Source of the DNA: RI-153 sp963721725
Lineage (GTDB): Bacteria > Chloroflexota > Anaerolineae > Caldilineales > Caldilineaceae
Length of the DNA: 64,000 nt
Direction of reading: 5' to 3'
Assembly (NCBI GenBank): GCA_963721725.1
Contig: CAVRLX010000019.1
Coordinates: forward strand, 124,001-188,000
Below, piece after piece: positions 9,685-19,309 of the stretch. Position numbers and translations under genes: made by a program. The notes under the pieces are model-generated. The model was not told the DNA's origin, searched no databases, and saw only the letters and a list, made by a program, of their open reading frames with translations. Position 1 is the stretch's first letter. Every line of letters starts with the position of its first letter.

Positions 9685-10988
9685 TTATAACCGCGGGGGC
9701 TGCCAGCCGCCCCATTCGCGCTCAAGAACGCGGGCCAATGCCAGTACAATATCTTCGCGCCAAGGGTGGGAGACGATCTGCACGCCGATGGGCAAGCCTT
9801 CGGGCGTGCCTGCCACGCGCACGACGGCGGCGGGGTAGCCGGTGAGGCTAAAGGGCACAGTGTAATCGAAGCGTTCGCTGTCTCGCTCGCCCACAGGCGG
9901 TGCAATATGATGATCCACAGGGCAGAGGATGGCGTCGTAGTGGCGCATGAATTGGAGCATATTGGTGCGAAAGCCATCCCAGGCGTGGTGTAATTCCACC
10001 ACATCCTGCCCGCGTGTGGCGGCCATATTACGCCAGCCGCGGTCAAGATCACGCCCGGCTCCCACGAGGTCCAGTGGGCGATTCTCCACCATGTGGACGC
10101 CGGCGCGGGCCAACGCTTGGGCCGACGAACCGACGGCATTGGCAATGGCTGCGGTCACCAGCGCATCGGGATCGTAGGCGAAGAATGCCACCGTCAGATC
10201 GCCCAATACCACAGAATCCGGGTCAAAGATCGGCATGGGCACAACGCCGCTATCGACATAATCCGGGCCGCTGATCACACGCAGCGCCAGCAGTAGATCG
10301 TCCGCTGAGCGCGCCATAGGGCCAATTTGTGTGCGGAGATCAGTGAAACCGCCAGCTTGGTTATACGCGCCAGTGTTGGGGACGCGCCCAGTGGTTGGCT
10401 TGAGCGCAGCAAGGCCGCAATAGTGGGCGGGCAGACGCACGCCGCCGCCTGTATCCCCGCCCAATCCCAGTGGCGAGCCGCCCGCCGCAATCAGCGCGGC
10501 CTCGCCGCCGCTGCTGCCCCCTGGCGAACGGCGCAGATCATAGGGGTTGAGCGTCTGCCCGATGACGGCGTTTTCCGTATCGCTGCCGCTGCCACCGGGG
10601 GGGCAATTTGTCTTGGCAAGCAAGATCGCACCGGCGCGCCGCATCCGATCCACCACAGTGGCGTCGGCCACAGACGCCCGCCCCGCCGGATCTTTTGGGC
10701 CATGGGGCTGACCACGCCCGCCGTGTCAAAGGTATCTTTGACGGTGAAGGGTACGCCATGCAGCGGACCGCGCACCTCGCCCGTCGCCAGCGCAACGTCG
10801 GCGGCGCGTGCTTCTTTCAGCGCGTCGGCGGCCAGCACGGTCACAGCGTTGATCTGTGGATTCACCACTTCCATACGCGCCAAATCGGCGCGCACGATTT
10901 CCTCTGACGAGAGCTGGCGGGATTGGATAGCCTGGGCCAGTTCACTGGCCGTGGCAAAGATGGGGGTCTCCATAGAGTGAGTTTCCAT
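9685..10988 (-). CDS. Amidase-signature family protein lacking the nucleophile Ser; one frameshift
   Basis: About 434 residues in two frames joined near 10683. The first part has GVPFTVKDTFD with the catalytic Lys. The second has the signature SPGGSSGGEAALIA with the cis-Ser, followed by GLGGDTGGGVRLPA. In active family members the last block reads GGS-[IV]-R; here the nucleophile Ser is Gly (codon GGC). The rest matches GatA/AtzF-like amidases, ending with GTPEGLPIGVQIV. Either it is an inactive homologue or this base is wrong. ATG 10988 and ATG 10973 are both possible starts; neither has a strong ribosome site. It stands alone between the protease and a lipase-like gene. Confidence 0.75.
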
Positions 10989-11071
10989 TAAACGGCTAGG
11001 GTTGTCACAAAAGTGCTTGCCAGAAAATATCTATCCACAGAGCAAAGACCAAGTAATGAGAAGGCTTTTTA

Positions 11072-12211
11072 TCATGGGGAGGGGTATCGGTACACTTCGA
11101 CCTGCGGGCTCTGAAAAGTTTGATCAAGAAGAGATGCTGAGTTCTGTCGGAGTGTCCGATCAAAGAAGGCGAGTGTATAGGTTCTCGTTGAGGTTAAAAT
11201 GCGTTCTGCCTGTTTGGAGACGGGCAGGAGTGCCGACAACAGCAATGGACTGTCTGTGAAACTATCATGATCTGCCCCCTTGATTTTAACAAGATACCCT
11301 TCAGTGCGCGCTGATTCAAAAATGCTCATCACCGTTGGGTGTAATTGTTCCTCTTTTGTCATTAGCATGAAAGGTTGTTCTGGGGCTGTGAGATCGTCGC
11401 TGGCAGAGAATGGCCCTCCTCGCCCCAGTCCATCAAAATTAAGACAGGCTTGTAAACGCAGATCATGGAGACAGGCTTGCATAGCCGTTATACCCCCTAA
11501 AGAGTGACCCATTACCCCCACTTTCGTGAGATCCAACCGTTCGGCAAAAAGCGGATCATTGCTCTGGTTTAACGCATAAAGTTGATCGAGTACAAAGAGA
11601 ACATCGGCAGTGCGTTCAACGATACGGATTGTAACCCATTCTTGGTTTTCTTTTAAAGCGATTGGACCTTTTACAAATTGGGCAACATCCCTATCTTGCA
11701 AGACAACCGCCGCCACATCATAGGGATGGTTTAGACCCACAACAATGTATCCATTACTAGCCAGTTCATTGGCAATACTGGTGTAAAACTCTACATTCGT
11801 GGCATTGCCAGGTGAGAGAAGTACAATCGGATAGGCAATAGAGGCGCGGGAAAGTTGTGCATCGAATCGTTCATGTGAGCGGATAAACCGTAACCCAAAT
11901 ACGGACATACGCTCTACCTCGCCACTCGCAACCAGGGGAGCGGCCACATCCGCAAGGTTAGGAAAATAGGCAGTCGAGGCGCCTGTTCCAGGTTCAGATG
12001 GATACCAAATCGTTACAGGCACTTCGCGAAAATCACGGGTATCTTCGGTCAAAATTTCGGGGCGAGAGAGATCGACCCAATTTCGTACTGTCCGGCCTAC
12101 AGTATAGTGACCCGTAGGCTCTGGCAATTGAAATTGACTTATCCACAACAGTATCAAAATTATGATGCCAGTTGTGAGCGCAAGGACAAGCGCACGCCGT
12201 GGATGAAACAT
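11072..12211 (-). CDS. Alpha/beta hydrolase, PAF-acetylhydrolase-like, membrane-anchored
   Basis: 379 residues. One N-terminal hydrophobic helix (about residues 8-25) suggests a membrane anchor or uncleaved signal. VPVTIWYPS is a typical entry to the platelet-activating-factor acetylhydrolase/dienelactone-hydrolase group; IVLLSPGNA gives the oxyanion turn, VGVMGHSLGG the nucleophile elbow (Ser about 245), FDGLG the likely acid, and KGADHDSFTD the catalytic His. It probably cleaves an ester of a lipid or short-chain substrate at the cell surface. Its base composition is visibly lower in G+C than the flanking genes, which could mean more recent transfer. Confidence 0.8.
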   Translation of the reverse strand: MFHPRRALVLALTTGIIILILLWISQFQLPEPTGHYTVGRTVRNWVDLSRPEILTEDTRDFREVPVTIWYPSEPGTGASTAYFPNLADVAAPLVASGEVERMSVFGLRFIRSHERFDAQLSRASIAYPIVLLSPGNATNVEFYTSIANELASNGYIVVGLNHPYDVAAVVLQDRDVAQFVKGPIALKENQEWVTIRIVERTADVLFVLDQLYALNQSNDPLFAERLDLTKVGVMGHSLGGITAMQACLHDLRLQACLNFDGLGRGGPFSASDDLTAPEQPFMLMTKEEQLHPTVMSIFESARTEGYLVKIKGADHDSFTDSPLLLSALLPVSKQAERILTSTRTYTLAFFDRTLRQNSASLLDQTFQSPQVEVYRYPSP

Positions 12212-12294
12212 AAGGTATCCCTCATTTTGTAAAAGAAGTCACAATAGAGGCACTCATTCAACTAGCTGGGTACGAATCAAGCTCCTCATCTTGC

Positions 12295-13113
12295 CTAATG
12301 CCGTTCACTGGAAATTTCCACAGACGCACCCACGGCCAGGGCGTGTACGTGGCCCGTTCCGCCCAGGCGCTGATACGTATCGGCAAAGAGCGCGGGGTCG
12401 AGGGTTGCCTGTTCGCCGCCGGTGAAATCTCGCCAGAGGATGTGGTGCATGGGCACAAGGAGCGTGGGGTTGATCTGCCAGGCCAGCAGCGCGGCTTCAT
12501 GGGCGTTCATGTTGCCGCCCGCGCCGTTGATCACCGTGAACATGGCGTCAATGGGTCGGGATTTGTCATAGGCCAGGGCGCGCAGTCGCAGATCATATTC
12601 GGTGTCGCCGGTGTGATAGATACACAGCCCTTCGGTCTCAATCAGCAGGCCAATGGCGTCGGGCGTCTCCCAGCCGGGGATGCCCGCCACATGGCGCGCC
12701 GCCACGGCGGTGATCTGTACATCGCGGAAAGTGTGGCGCTCGCCTGTGCTGATAGCGTTTACGCGTGCGCCCGCTACACCCCACCCCAACAGCCGGGACC
12801 GACAACTGGGCGGGCCAAGAAAGCGGCAATCGCTGCGCCGAGCCAACGCTGGCAAGCCTTCCGGGTCCAGATGATCCTCGTGCCAGTGGGTGGCGATGAC
12901 CAGATCTGGCGCGGCCTCGGCCACGGGGATGGGCGCGGGGATGGCCCGCTCCACGCCGAAGATCTGCGCCACACAGTTGCTAAAGTAGGGATCGACGTAG
13001 ATCTGTGTGCCCGCCGAGGTTTTGAAAACAAAGCCCGTGCCACCCAGCCACCATGCTATGACGCTGCCGGGCCGCACGCTGGTTTCTTTAATGGTTTGAG
13101 CCAGAGTTGTCAT
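12295..13113 (-). CDS. Metallo-beta-lactamase-fold hydrolase, UlaG-like
   Basis: 272 residues from ATG 13113. The zinc-binding THWHEDHLD motif is at about residues 75-83, with ARHVAG for the third His and YHTGDTEYD for the bridging Asp; LVPMHH gives the final His. The layout, with a DP-Y-Fxx region before the motif, is that of the UlaG/L-ascorbate-6-phosphate lactonase group rather than glyoxalase II or lactamases. UlaG opens a sugar lactone; this protein's true substrate is unknown, but a lactonase would fit the sugar-acid genes 2 kb away. Confidence 0.85.
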   Translation of the reverse strand: MTTLAQTIKETSVRPGSVIAWWLGGTGFVFKTSAGTQIYVDPYFSNCVAQIFGVERAIPAPIPVAEAAPDLVIATHWHEDHLDPEGLPALARRSDCRFLGPPSCRSRLLGWGVAGARVNAISTGERHTFRDVQITAVAARHVAGIPGWETPDAIGLLIETEGLCIYHTGDTEYDLRLRALAYDKSRPIDAMFTVINGAGGNMNAHEAALLAWQINPTLLVPMHHILWRDFTGGEQATLDPALFADTYQRLGGTGHVHALAVGASVEISSERH

Positions 13114-13166
13114 CTATGTCATGAGTCCAGTGAGACAAATAGGAAAAATTTTCAAATTTCGCTTTG

Positions 13167-13195
13167 TTGACTCGGGTGAAAAAATCGAATATACT
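13167..13195 (+). promoter_or_regulatory. Near-consensus sigma-70 promoter for a short transcript
   Basis: TTGACT at 13167-13172 and TATACT at 13190-13195 with exactly 17 bases between. Predicted start is about 13202. No rightward gene follows; an intrinsic terminator comes about 75 bases later. Confidence 0.65.
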
Positions 13196-13201
13196 TGAGC
13201 T

Positions 13202-13314
13202 AGGTAAGGTGCCCGGACTGTACGGGGATCGATAGTGCGGTTGCAATGCCGTGCGCCTGCTGGCCCCAATTGTTTTGGCCCTGTGGCAACAATAGCCGCA
13301 GGGCCACTTTTTTT
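13202..13314 (+). ncRNA. Candidate orphan small RNA of about 110 nt
   Basis: Bounded by a strong promoter and an intrinsic terminator, with no start codon plus ribosome site inside. It has several G/C-rich segments able to pair. It lacks the GGAAGGAAGC-type loop of SRP RNA and I recognise no known family. Its 3' end touches the convergent DUF3800 stop codon. Confidence 0.45.
13277..13314 (+). terminator. Intrinsic terminator, rightward
   Basis: GGCCCTGTGGC pairs with GCCGCAGGGCC (one mismatch) across AACAATA, followed by AC and seven T. The T-run is on the plus strand only, so it ends a rightward transcript. Confidence 0.75.
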
Positions 13315-14033
13315 ATGGCATTCTCACAATGCGCAGCTTGCCTTCAATGCGGTTCATTGCCTGGTGTAATGGATTGCTGCGTTTGGGATCTTCATCTTCC
13401 ACTTCCCGTTCTGTATAGACAAAATCACTGAGATAGGCAACAAAATCTGCCAGTTGCAGGCCGGAGTAGAAAGCGGAAAATCCAAACCAGGGCAATTCCA
13501 CAAAGGGAGACCCTTGCGGACGCAGCCCTACCCATTCCCGATAGGCATCCGATAGCCGCCGATCCTGCACGCTTGATCTCACCTGAATATTGGAGCGAGA
13601 ATCAGCCAGGAGCATTCCCGACTGCCGGGCTGATTCCAAATGAGCCGCCAGTTCGTCCAATAACCGCCAGAAGGTGATCCGGTAGAGATCCGTATCGGTT
13701 AGCACGAATTCGGGAAGCAGCCGCTTGTCTGTCTGGACAACAAATAGCTGGCATGGCAATTCCTCAATCATCCGCGCTATTTCATCAAAGGCGGTAGCCC
13801 GTTTCTCCCAGGGCTGATTCTCGAAGAAATTTTCACCTCGCCGCAGTTCCCGTCCTTTGATTTCCCGATCCTCTGGCTTTGCCCAACTAATCAGTCGGCG
13901 TTTCAGTCCATTCATCTGCGAATCAGACCGCGCTCCATTCCGTGTCCGCTACAGCAATGGCGGCCAGCACGAAAAATGGGCTTCGTAGATCTTTCAAGCC
14001 TGTACCACTCTCGTCAAGATAGACTAGAATCAT
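13313..14033 (-). CDS. DUF3800 protein, one frameshift near the N-terminus
   Basis: The main 200-residue frame (from 13915) lacks the family start. Reading upstream in the neighbouring frame from ATG 14033 gives MILVYLDESGTG, the family's hallmark N-terminal LDESG, then SPFFVLAAIAVAD. The join is near 13930. The C-terminal GLQLADFVAYLSDFVY is also typical of DUF3800. The fold is RNase H-like and the family is common near mobile or defence genes, but its function is unproven. No defence partner is seen beside it. Restored length is about 240 residues. Confidence 0.75.
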
Positions 14034-14112
14034 CAGCGCTACTGATCCTCACATCCGAGCAAAACATAGATGCAACTTCTACCTTTGGTGTGTAGCTACG
14101 CTACCCTAAGCT

Positions 14113-15333
14113 CTATCCCTTCGACATATCAATGCGGTGCTTCTCGTCGGAAAATTCCATGTGAACGTCGGGGCGGTTGAGGACTTCCGGGCGCAGGGCC
14201 GCGCCCAGGCCAGGCCGTTCGGGCAAGCTGATCATGCCGTCGTGGATGGGGATGGCTTCGGTCATCACGTCGGTGTACCAGCCGTCATAATAGGCGCGCA
14301 CGGTCTCCACAATCTTGGCGTTGGGGATGTGCAGCATCAAATGGACCGCAGACCAGAGCGCCACGGGGCCGATGCAGTCGTGGCTGGTAATGGGCAGCAG
14401 ATAGGTCTCGGCCATGTGACAGATCTTGCGCGTTTCGCTGAGACCGCCACACCAGGCCATATCGGGCATGATGATGTCGGCGGCGTTCTTTTCGATCACC
14501 TCGCGGAAGCCAAATTTGGAGATCAGACGCTCGCTCACACACAGCGGAATGGTGGTGTCGTGTTTGAGCCGCGCATAGCTCTCCACATTGTCCGGCGGGA
14601 TGATCTCCTCCAGCCACATAATGTCGTAGGGTTCCAGCGCATGGGCGATTTTGGTGGCTTCGGTCAGGTTCCAGCGGGCGTGGCCTTCAATGCAGATCTC
14701 CATTTTGTCGCCCACGGCGCGGCGAATATCTTCGACGTAAGAGACGCCCTTTTTCAGATCCTCTTTTTTCAGATGATAGCCCACCGGACCCACCGCGCCC
14801 GCCCCGGCGCGCGATCCCACGGGTCCGCCCAGCGGCACGCCAAACTGGTCGAAGGGCCAGATCTTCATGGCCTTGATGCCCTGCGCCAGCAGCTCCGTCG
14901 CCAGATCCCCGCTGCCGCCCTCGGCCCAGCGCCGGTAATCCTGATGTTTGCCGTGGCCCACACAGGTGTTGTAGATCCAGATCGACTCGCGGCAGCGCCC
15001 GCCCAGCAGGTTGTAGATGGGCTGGCCGGTGTACTGCCCCAGCAGATCCCACAGGGCCACATCCACGGCGCTGATGGCGCGGGTTTCGCTGCCGCCATAG
15101 CCAAAGAAGTTGACGGTGTAAAACATGTTTTGCCAGTGGCTCTCAATGTCGAAAGCACTGCGCCCAATCAGCAGGTTGGCAAACACATCATGCACCATGG
15201 CGCTGATGGCGCGCGGCACGTAAAAGGTCTCGCCCAGGCCGATCAGCCCGTCGTCGGTGTGGATGCGCACCCAGGTGGTGTTGGGCTGTTCGTCCAGCCA
15301 GATGGTTTCGATGCGGGTGATTTTCATGGTCAT
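14113..15333 (-). CDS. Enolase-superfamily sugar-acid dehydratase (mandelate racemase/muconate lactonizing type)
   Basis: 406 residues. N-terminal capping domain starts with ITRIETIWLDE; the barrel has KAMKIWPFD, then metal-ligand stretches MEICIEGHARWN, IMWLEEIIPPDN and TIPLCVSERL, MPDMAWCGGLSETRK and ITSHDCIGPVAL with a catalytic His. The SHDCIGPVAL end and IPPDN turn resemble the galactonate/fuconate/rhamnonate dehydratase branch. It would remove water from an aldonic acid to give a 2-keto-3-deoxy acid. It is last in the leftward transporter operon, which supports sugar-acid catabolism. The precise substrate cannot be read from sequence. Confidence 0.85.
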   Translation of the reverse strand: MTMKITRIETIWLDEQPNTTWVRIHTDDGLIGLGETFYVPRAISAMVHDVFANLLIGRSAFDIESHWQNMFYTVNFFGYGGSETRAISAVDVALWDLLGQYTGQPIYNLLGGRCRESIWIYNTCVGHGKHQDYRRWAEGGSGDLATELLAQGIKAMKIWPFDQFGVPLGGPVGSRAGAGAVGPVGYHLKKEDLKKGVSYVEDIRRAVGDKMEICIEGHARWNLTEATKIAHALEPYDIMWLEEIIPPDNVESYARLKHDTTIPLCVSERLISKFGFREVIEKNAADIIMPDMAWCGGLSETRKICHMAETYLLPITSHDCIGPVALWSAVHLMLHIPNAKIVETVRAYYDGWYTDVMTEAIPIHDGMISLPERPGLGAALRPEVLNRPDVHMEFSDEKHRIDMSKG

Positions 15334-15350
15334 GGGTAGGGTTCCTTTAT

Positions 15351-15436
15351 GAGATGAGAGGATGAAGGGATGACAGGATGAGATTGAACTGTCACCCTGT
15401 CACCTTGTCATCTTGTCACCTTGCCATCTTGTCACC
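15351..15436. repeat. Octamer-unit inverted hairpin element
   Basis: GATGACAGGATGA-type units on the left face an inverted array of CACCTTGT/CATCTTGT octamers on the right (15391-15436). It fills the gap between permease and dehydratase genes. See the matching elements at 19237, 21122, 31207 and 62841. Confidence 0.6.
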
Positions 15437-15442
15437 TGCTGG

Positions 15443-16322
15443 CTACCCCTTTACCGCGCCCGCGGTGAGGCCGGAAACAATATAGCGTTGCATGGTGAGA
15501 TAGAAGAGTACGGGCAGTACAGAAAAGATCACACCAGCGGCCATGTACTGTTCCACTGGCGTGGAGGCAATGGCCTTGAGCGTGGACAGCCCCACCGAGG
15601 CGGGCATAAACTCGGCTTTGCCCAGCAAGATGCTGGCGTAGAGATATTCGTTCCAGGCGAAGAAGAACGAGACCACCGCCACCGCCACCAGCCCCGGCGT
15701 GGAGAGCGGCAGCACAATACGCCAGACCACGCTGAGTTCTGTGCAGCCATCGACCACGGCGGCGTCCAGCACTTCCGCCGGCACCGTGTCAAAGACGCCT
15801 TTGAGAATCCAAATACAAATGGGCAGAATAAAGGCGGCGTCAATCAGCGAGAGCGCGGGCAGGCTGTTGAGCATATCCAGCCGACGATAGATCACGTAGA
15901 GCGGAATCAGTACCAAAATTTCCGGTAACATCTGTGTGATCAGCAGAAAGAGGCCAAAGGTGGAGCGCCCCTTCCAGCGCAGGTTAGAGAGCGCATACGC
16001 GCCCAGAACCGAAAGCGCGGTGCAGAGTAGCATCGCCATCACCGCGATGAGAAAGGAGTTGCGCAGCCAGAGCGCGATGGGGTGATGGCTGAATAACTCG
16101 GTAAATTGTGTGAAGATAATCTCTTGCGGAAAGAGGGGCGGCGGAAAGCGCAGCGTGTATTTATTCGGCTGAAAGGTGCTGACCAACATCCAATAGACCG
16201 GGAAGATGGTGATCAGCGAGACCGCCGCCACGGTGAGATAGAGGAGCAATCTGCCCCAGCCGTTGGCGGATTTTATAAGGTTTAGCGGCGTGACCGGCGC
16301 TTTGTGTGGTATGGATTGCCAT
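15443..16322 (-). CDS. Sugar ABC transporter permease, MalG-like (second pair); probable frameshift
   Basis: An inner-membrane permease with six predicted helices. The EAA loop that docks the ATPase is EVLDAAVVDGCTELSVVW then RIVLPLSTPG. The C-terminus YIVSGLTAGAVKG is typical of MalG-like subunits. The open frame for this part has only a TTG start at 16249. In the other frame ATG 16322, immediately after the upstream stop, reads MAIHTTQSAGHAAKPYK then IRQRLG, a normal permease N-terminus. I therefore place the start at 16322 with a one-base shift near 16245. Pairs with the MalF-like gene upstream. Confidence 0.75.
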
Positions 16323-16323
16323 G

Positions 16324-17253
16324 TTAGCCATTCTCTTGCGTGCGGCGCGCCTGCAAAATGACAAAGAAGATCCCGATCACCAGCGAGACGATGAAGCCAG
16401 CCACGCCCAGCGCCGTGGCATACGAGTAATCGTAGAAGCGGAAGGCCGTGTTGAAGATGCGGATCACAATGGTCTCGGTTGCGCCAGAGGGACCGCCGCC
16501 GGTCATCAGGTAGATAATCGTGAATTGCTTAAACGAGAAGATCGAGGCCAGCACCACCAGCAGTTCCAACGTGGTGGCAATGCTGGGCAAGGTGATGTGC
16601 CAAAAGAGTTGGAGCGGGCTGGCCCCGTCTACCTTCGCGGCTTCGTAGATCTCCTGGGGCACCGATTGCAGCGCAGAGAGGATCACCAAACTGTAGAAGG
16701 GAAAGGCCTTCCACGAGGCAATCAGCACCATCCACATCATTGCCAACCACGGCACTTGTAACCACTGGGGGTTGGTGGTGACGCCGGGAATCATGCGCGC
16801 CAGGATGTTGACCACGCCAAATTGGGGGCTGAGAATCCAGATGAAGATCATGACCACGGGCACTTCGGGCAGCGCCCACGGCATCATCAACATGGCGCGT
16901 GCCACGGGACGGCCACGGAATGGCCGATTAAAAAGCAGCGCTGTAAACAGCCCCGCGCCCAGCGCTACCAGAATCACCAGCGCCGTAAATGTTAGCGTCA
17001 CCTGAATCACATTCCAGAATTCGGGGTCGCCCACCATGCGCGCGTAGTTATCCCATCCCACCCAGACCGGCGGCTTCTTGGACGCCAATTCGATGCGCGT
17101 GAAGCTGCCGTAGATGCCCTGGGCGATGGGATAGAGAATCAGCACCCCTTCGTAGAGCAGAATCGGCAAGACCAGCGCATAGGGGAGCCAGTGAATACGC
17201 TTGCGTGCGGGTGCTTTGGTCTGGTTGATGCGGTCTGCGGCAACTTCCGTCAT
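16324..17253 (-). CDS. Sugar ABC transporter permease, MalF/UgpA-like (second pair)
   Basis: 309 residues from ATG 17253, 12 bases after the SDR stop. Six helices; WLPYALVLPILLYEGVLILYP marks the first, split here as WLPYALVLP and ILLYEGVLILYP. The EAA loop is EIYEAAKVDGASPLQLFWHI, followed by TLPSI. A longer open frame upstream is the shifted tail of the SDR gene and is not part of this protein. It would form a heterodimer with the MalG-like protein encoded just downstream (stop and next start are one base apart). Confidence 0.85.
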   Translation of the reverse strand: MTEVAADRINQTKAPARKRIHWLPYALVLPILLYEGVLILYPIAQGIYGSFTRIELASKKPPVWVGWDNYARMVGDPEFWNVIQVTLTFTALVILVALGAGLFTALLFNRPFRGRPVARAMLMMPWALPEVPVVMIFIWILSPQFGVVNILARMIPGVTTNPQWLQVPWLAMMWMVLIASWKAFPFYSLVILSALQSVPQEIYEAAKVDGASPLQLFWHITLPSIATTLELLVVLASIFSFKQFTIIYLMTGGGPSGATETIVIRIFNTAFRFYDYSYATALGVAGFIVSLVIGIFFVILQARRTQENG

Positions 17254-17264
17254 AGCCAGTTGCC

Positions 17265-18087
17265 CTATACCTTCAGGTTGTGGGCAGCCTGTCCCAGCAG
17301 CCCGCCGCCCGCATTCATGGCAAGGTTGCCACCATCCATGGGGATAATTGCGCCAGTGATCCACGACGAGGCGTCTGATCCCAGCCAGAGCGCCAGCCCT
17401 TTGATGTCGTCGGATTGGCCAAAGCGGCCAATCGGAATGCCATGCAGAAAGGTGTCGCGCAGGGCGGATTCGCGCTCCATGCGGGCTTCCAGCCCATTGG
17501 TTTTGCTCAAGACCTGGGCAGGCAGGATGGCGTTGACGCGTACGCCGCGCCCGCTCCATTCGGTGCTCAGTTCTTTTGTCATATGGATCACTGCGGCCAT
17601 GGCCATGCCATAGGTGGACTGTTGGCGGGCCAGCGAGCTGACGCCGGAAATCGAGCCAATACTGATAATGCTGCCTTTGCCCTGGCGCAAGCATCCGCCG
17701 CCCGGCCTGTTGGGTGTTGTAGTAGCGGCCAAAGACCAGATTTTGGAAGACCCACTGGAATTCGTCCATGCTGATCTCTTCGGCGGCTTTTTGGATGCCG
17801 TTTCCGGCCACGTTGCCCAAAATGTCCACGCGGCCAAATTCCTTGTCCACCACTTCGTAAACGCGGTCAATGTCTGCAAAACTGGAGACGTCACAGGTGA
17901 GGGGGATGGCGCGCCGCCCCAGTTGCGAGAGTGTGTGCGCCGTGGCTTCGTTGCCCGCAGTGTTGAGATCCAACAGCACCAGATGCGCGCCCGCCTCGGC
18001 AAAGGCTGTCGCCATGGCCTGGCCCATGCCGCTGGCTGTGCCAGAGACAATCGCCACGCGGTCGGTGAGATCAAAGAGGTTGGTCAT
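17265..18087 (-). CDS. Short-chain dehydrogenase/reductase; one frameshift
   Basis: About 273 residues from ATG 18087 (MTNLFDLTDR). The first frame has the Rossmann motif VSGTASGMGQAMA and ILGNVAGNG (NAG motif). The second frame, entered near 17693, has SIISIGSISG and the catalytic YGMAMAAVI (YxxxK-like position reads Y-x3-A; the usual Lys is not where expected) and ends with WITGAIIPMDGG. Known SDRs in such operons oxidise 2-keto-3-deoxy sugar acids or reduce uronates. The absence of a clear YxxxK Lys should be checked against reads. The gene sits between the two permease pairs. Confidence 0.75.
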
Positions 18088-18162
18088 AAAGTGTCCTCGT
18101 AAGTGGTGGTGGGGAGAGTAAGCGATTGAGAGATTGGGCGATTCTGAAAATCTCCTCATCTC

Positions 18163-19199
18163 TTACTCTCTATTTTTCAACGCATAGCGCGGCTGCACGC
18201 CGGGATTCACAATATTCTCTGGCAGCGGCCAATAGCCGTTGAGAATGTCCACGATATTTTCAATCGCGGTCATGCGAATGTCAATGCCCGATTGCACAGA
18301 TCCCGCGGCCACGTGGGGCGTGAGAATCACATTTTCCAGCCCGGTGAGCGGGTGCAGCCGTGGCGGGATGGTGTCGCTGAAAACGTCAAGTTGCTCGTAG
18401 GTGTCGATACCCGCGCCGGCCAGCCGCCCGCTACGGATCGCATCGGCGAGGGCGGGTTCGTCCACCAGCGCCCCCGCGAAGTGTTGATCAGATAAGCTGT
18501 GGGTTTCATGATGGACAGCGCGGCGGCGTCGATCATGTGATAAGTGGCCGCGCTCAGGGGCAGGTGCAGCGAAATGTAGTCCGACTCGCGCAACACGGTT
18601 TCCAGATCGGTCATGGTCACGCCCAGGGCGGCGGCTTCATCGGTGGGAGCGTGCATGTTGCGGCGTGTCGCCAGCACACGCATCCCAAAGCCACGGGCGC
18701 GCCGCGCCGTGTGGACGGCACTGCGGCCAAAGCCCACTAGCCCTAGCGTCGTGGTGCTGACCCGTTGATTGGTGCCAACCGCGCGGCGCGCGCGTGCCAG
18801 ATCGCCCTCGGCCATGGCATTTTGGGTCACGGTGAGTTTGCGCGCCAGACTCAAAATCATCGCCATGGCGTGATCGGCCTGTTCTTCCACACAGAAATAG
18901 GGCGTATTGGCAACCACAATTCCCAACTCTGTGGCCCGCGCCACGTCGATCTTGTCTGTGCCTGCGCCCATGCGCGCAATCGCCCGGCAGCGTGGCATTG
19001 CCTCCACCACGGCTGTGGGCAATTTTGTGCCGATGAGCGCCACAATGTCAGCGTCGGCCACGTGCGGGATCAGCGCGTCGGGCGCTTCATCGTCGATTAC
19101 TGTCACCGCCAGGCCGTGATCGGCAAAGGCGCGCATCTCGGCTTCGGTTGTGTGAAAAACCGGTGCGGTCAGCCGCACGATTTTGTATTGGGAGAGCAT
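18163..19199 (-). CDS. D-2-hydroxyacid dehydrogenase (phosphoglycerate dehydrogenase-like); one frameshift
   Basis: About 345 residues in two frames joined near 18470. ATG 19199. NAD-binding core TLGLVGFGRSAVHTARRA (GxGxxx-like with GFGRSA), catalytic Arg region LINTSRG, then in the second frame DEPALADAIRSGRLAGAGID with Glu/Asp, and ILTPHVAAGS with the catalytic His. Acts on a 2-hydroxy/2-oxo acid pair with NAD(P). A second member of the family (25424) lies in the divergent operon, so the two likely act on different steps or substrates of the same pathway. Confidence 0.8.
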
Positions 19200-19236
19200 G
19201 TCCTTGTCTTTCCGTAGAGTTTAATCTGGAGAGAGG

Positions 19237-19309
19237 AGATGAGATGGTAAATAAGGTACGGCGCGCTCCCCGTCATTCACAATTCACCATTTATTTACCA
19301 TTGTCATCC
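19237..19309. repeat. Inverted hairpin element in an operon gap
   Basis: GATGAGATGGTAAATAA on the left (from 19239) faces TTATTTACCATTGTCATC on the right (to 19308). The core ATGGTAAATAA/TTATTTACCAT arms are perfect. The right arm reaches the permease stop at 19304. Confidence 0.6.

Noticed and set aside
13202..13314. SRP (4.5S) RNA
   Set aside because: The conserved GGAAGGAAGC-type apical loop is absent.
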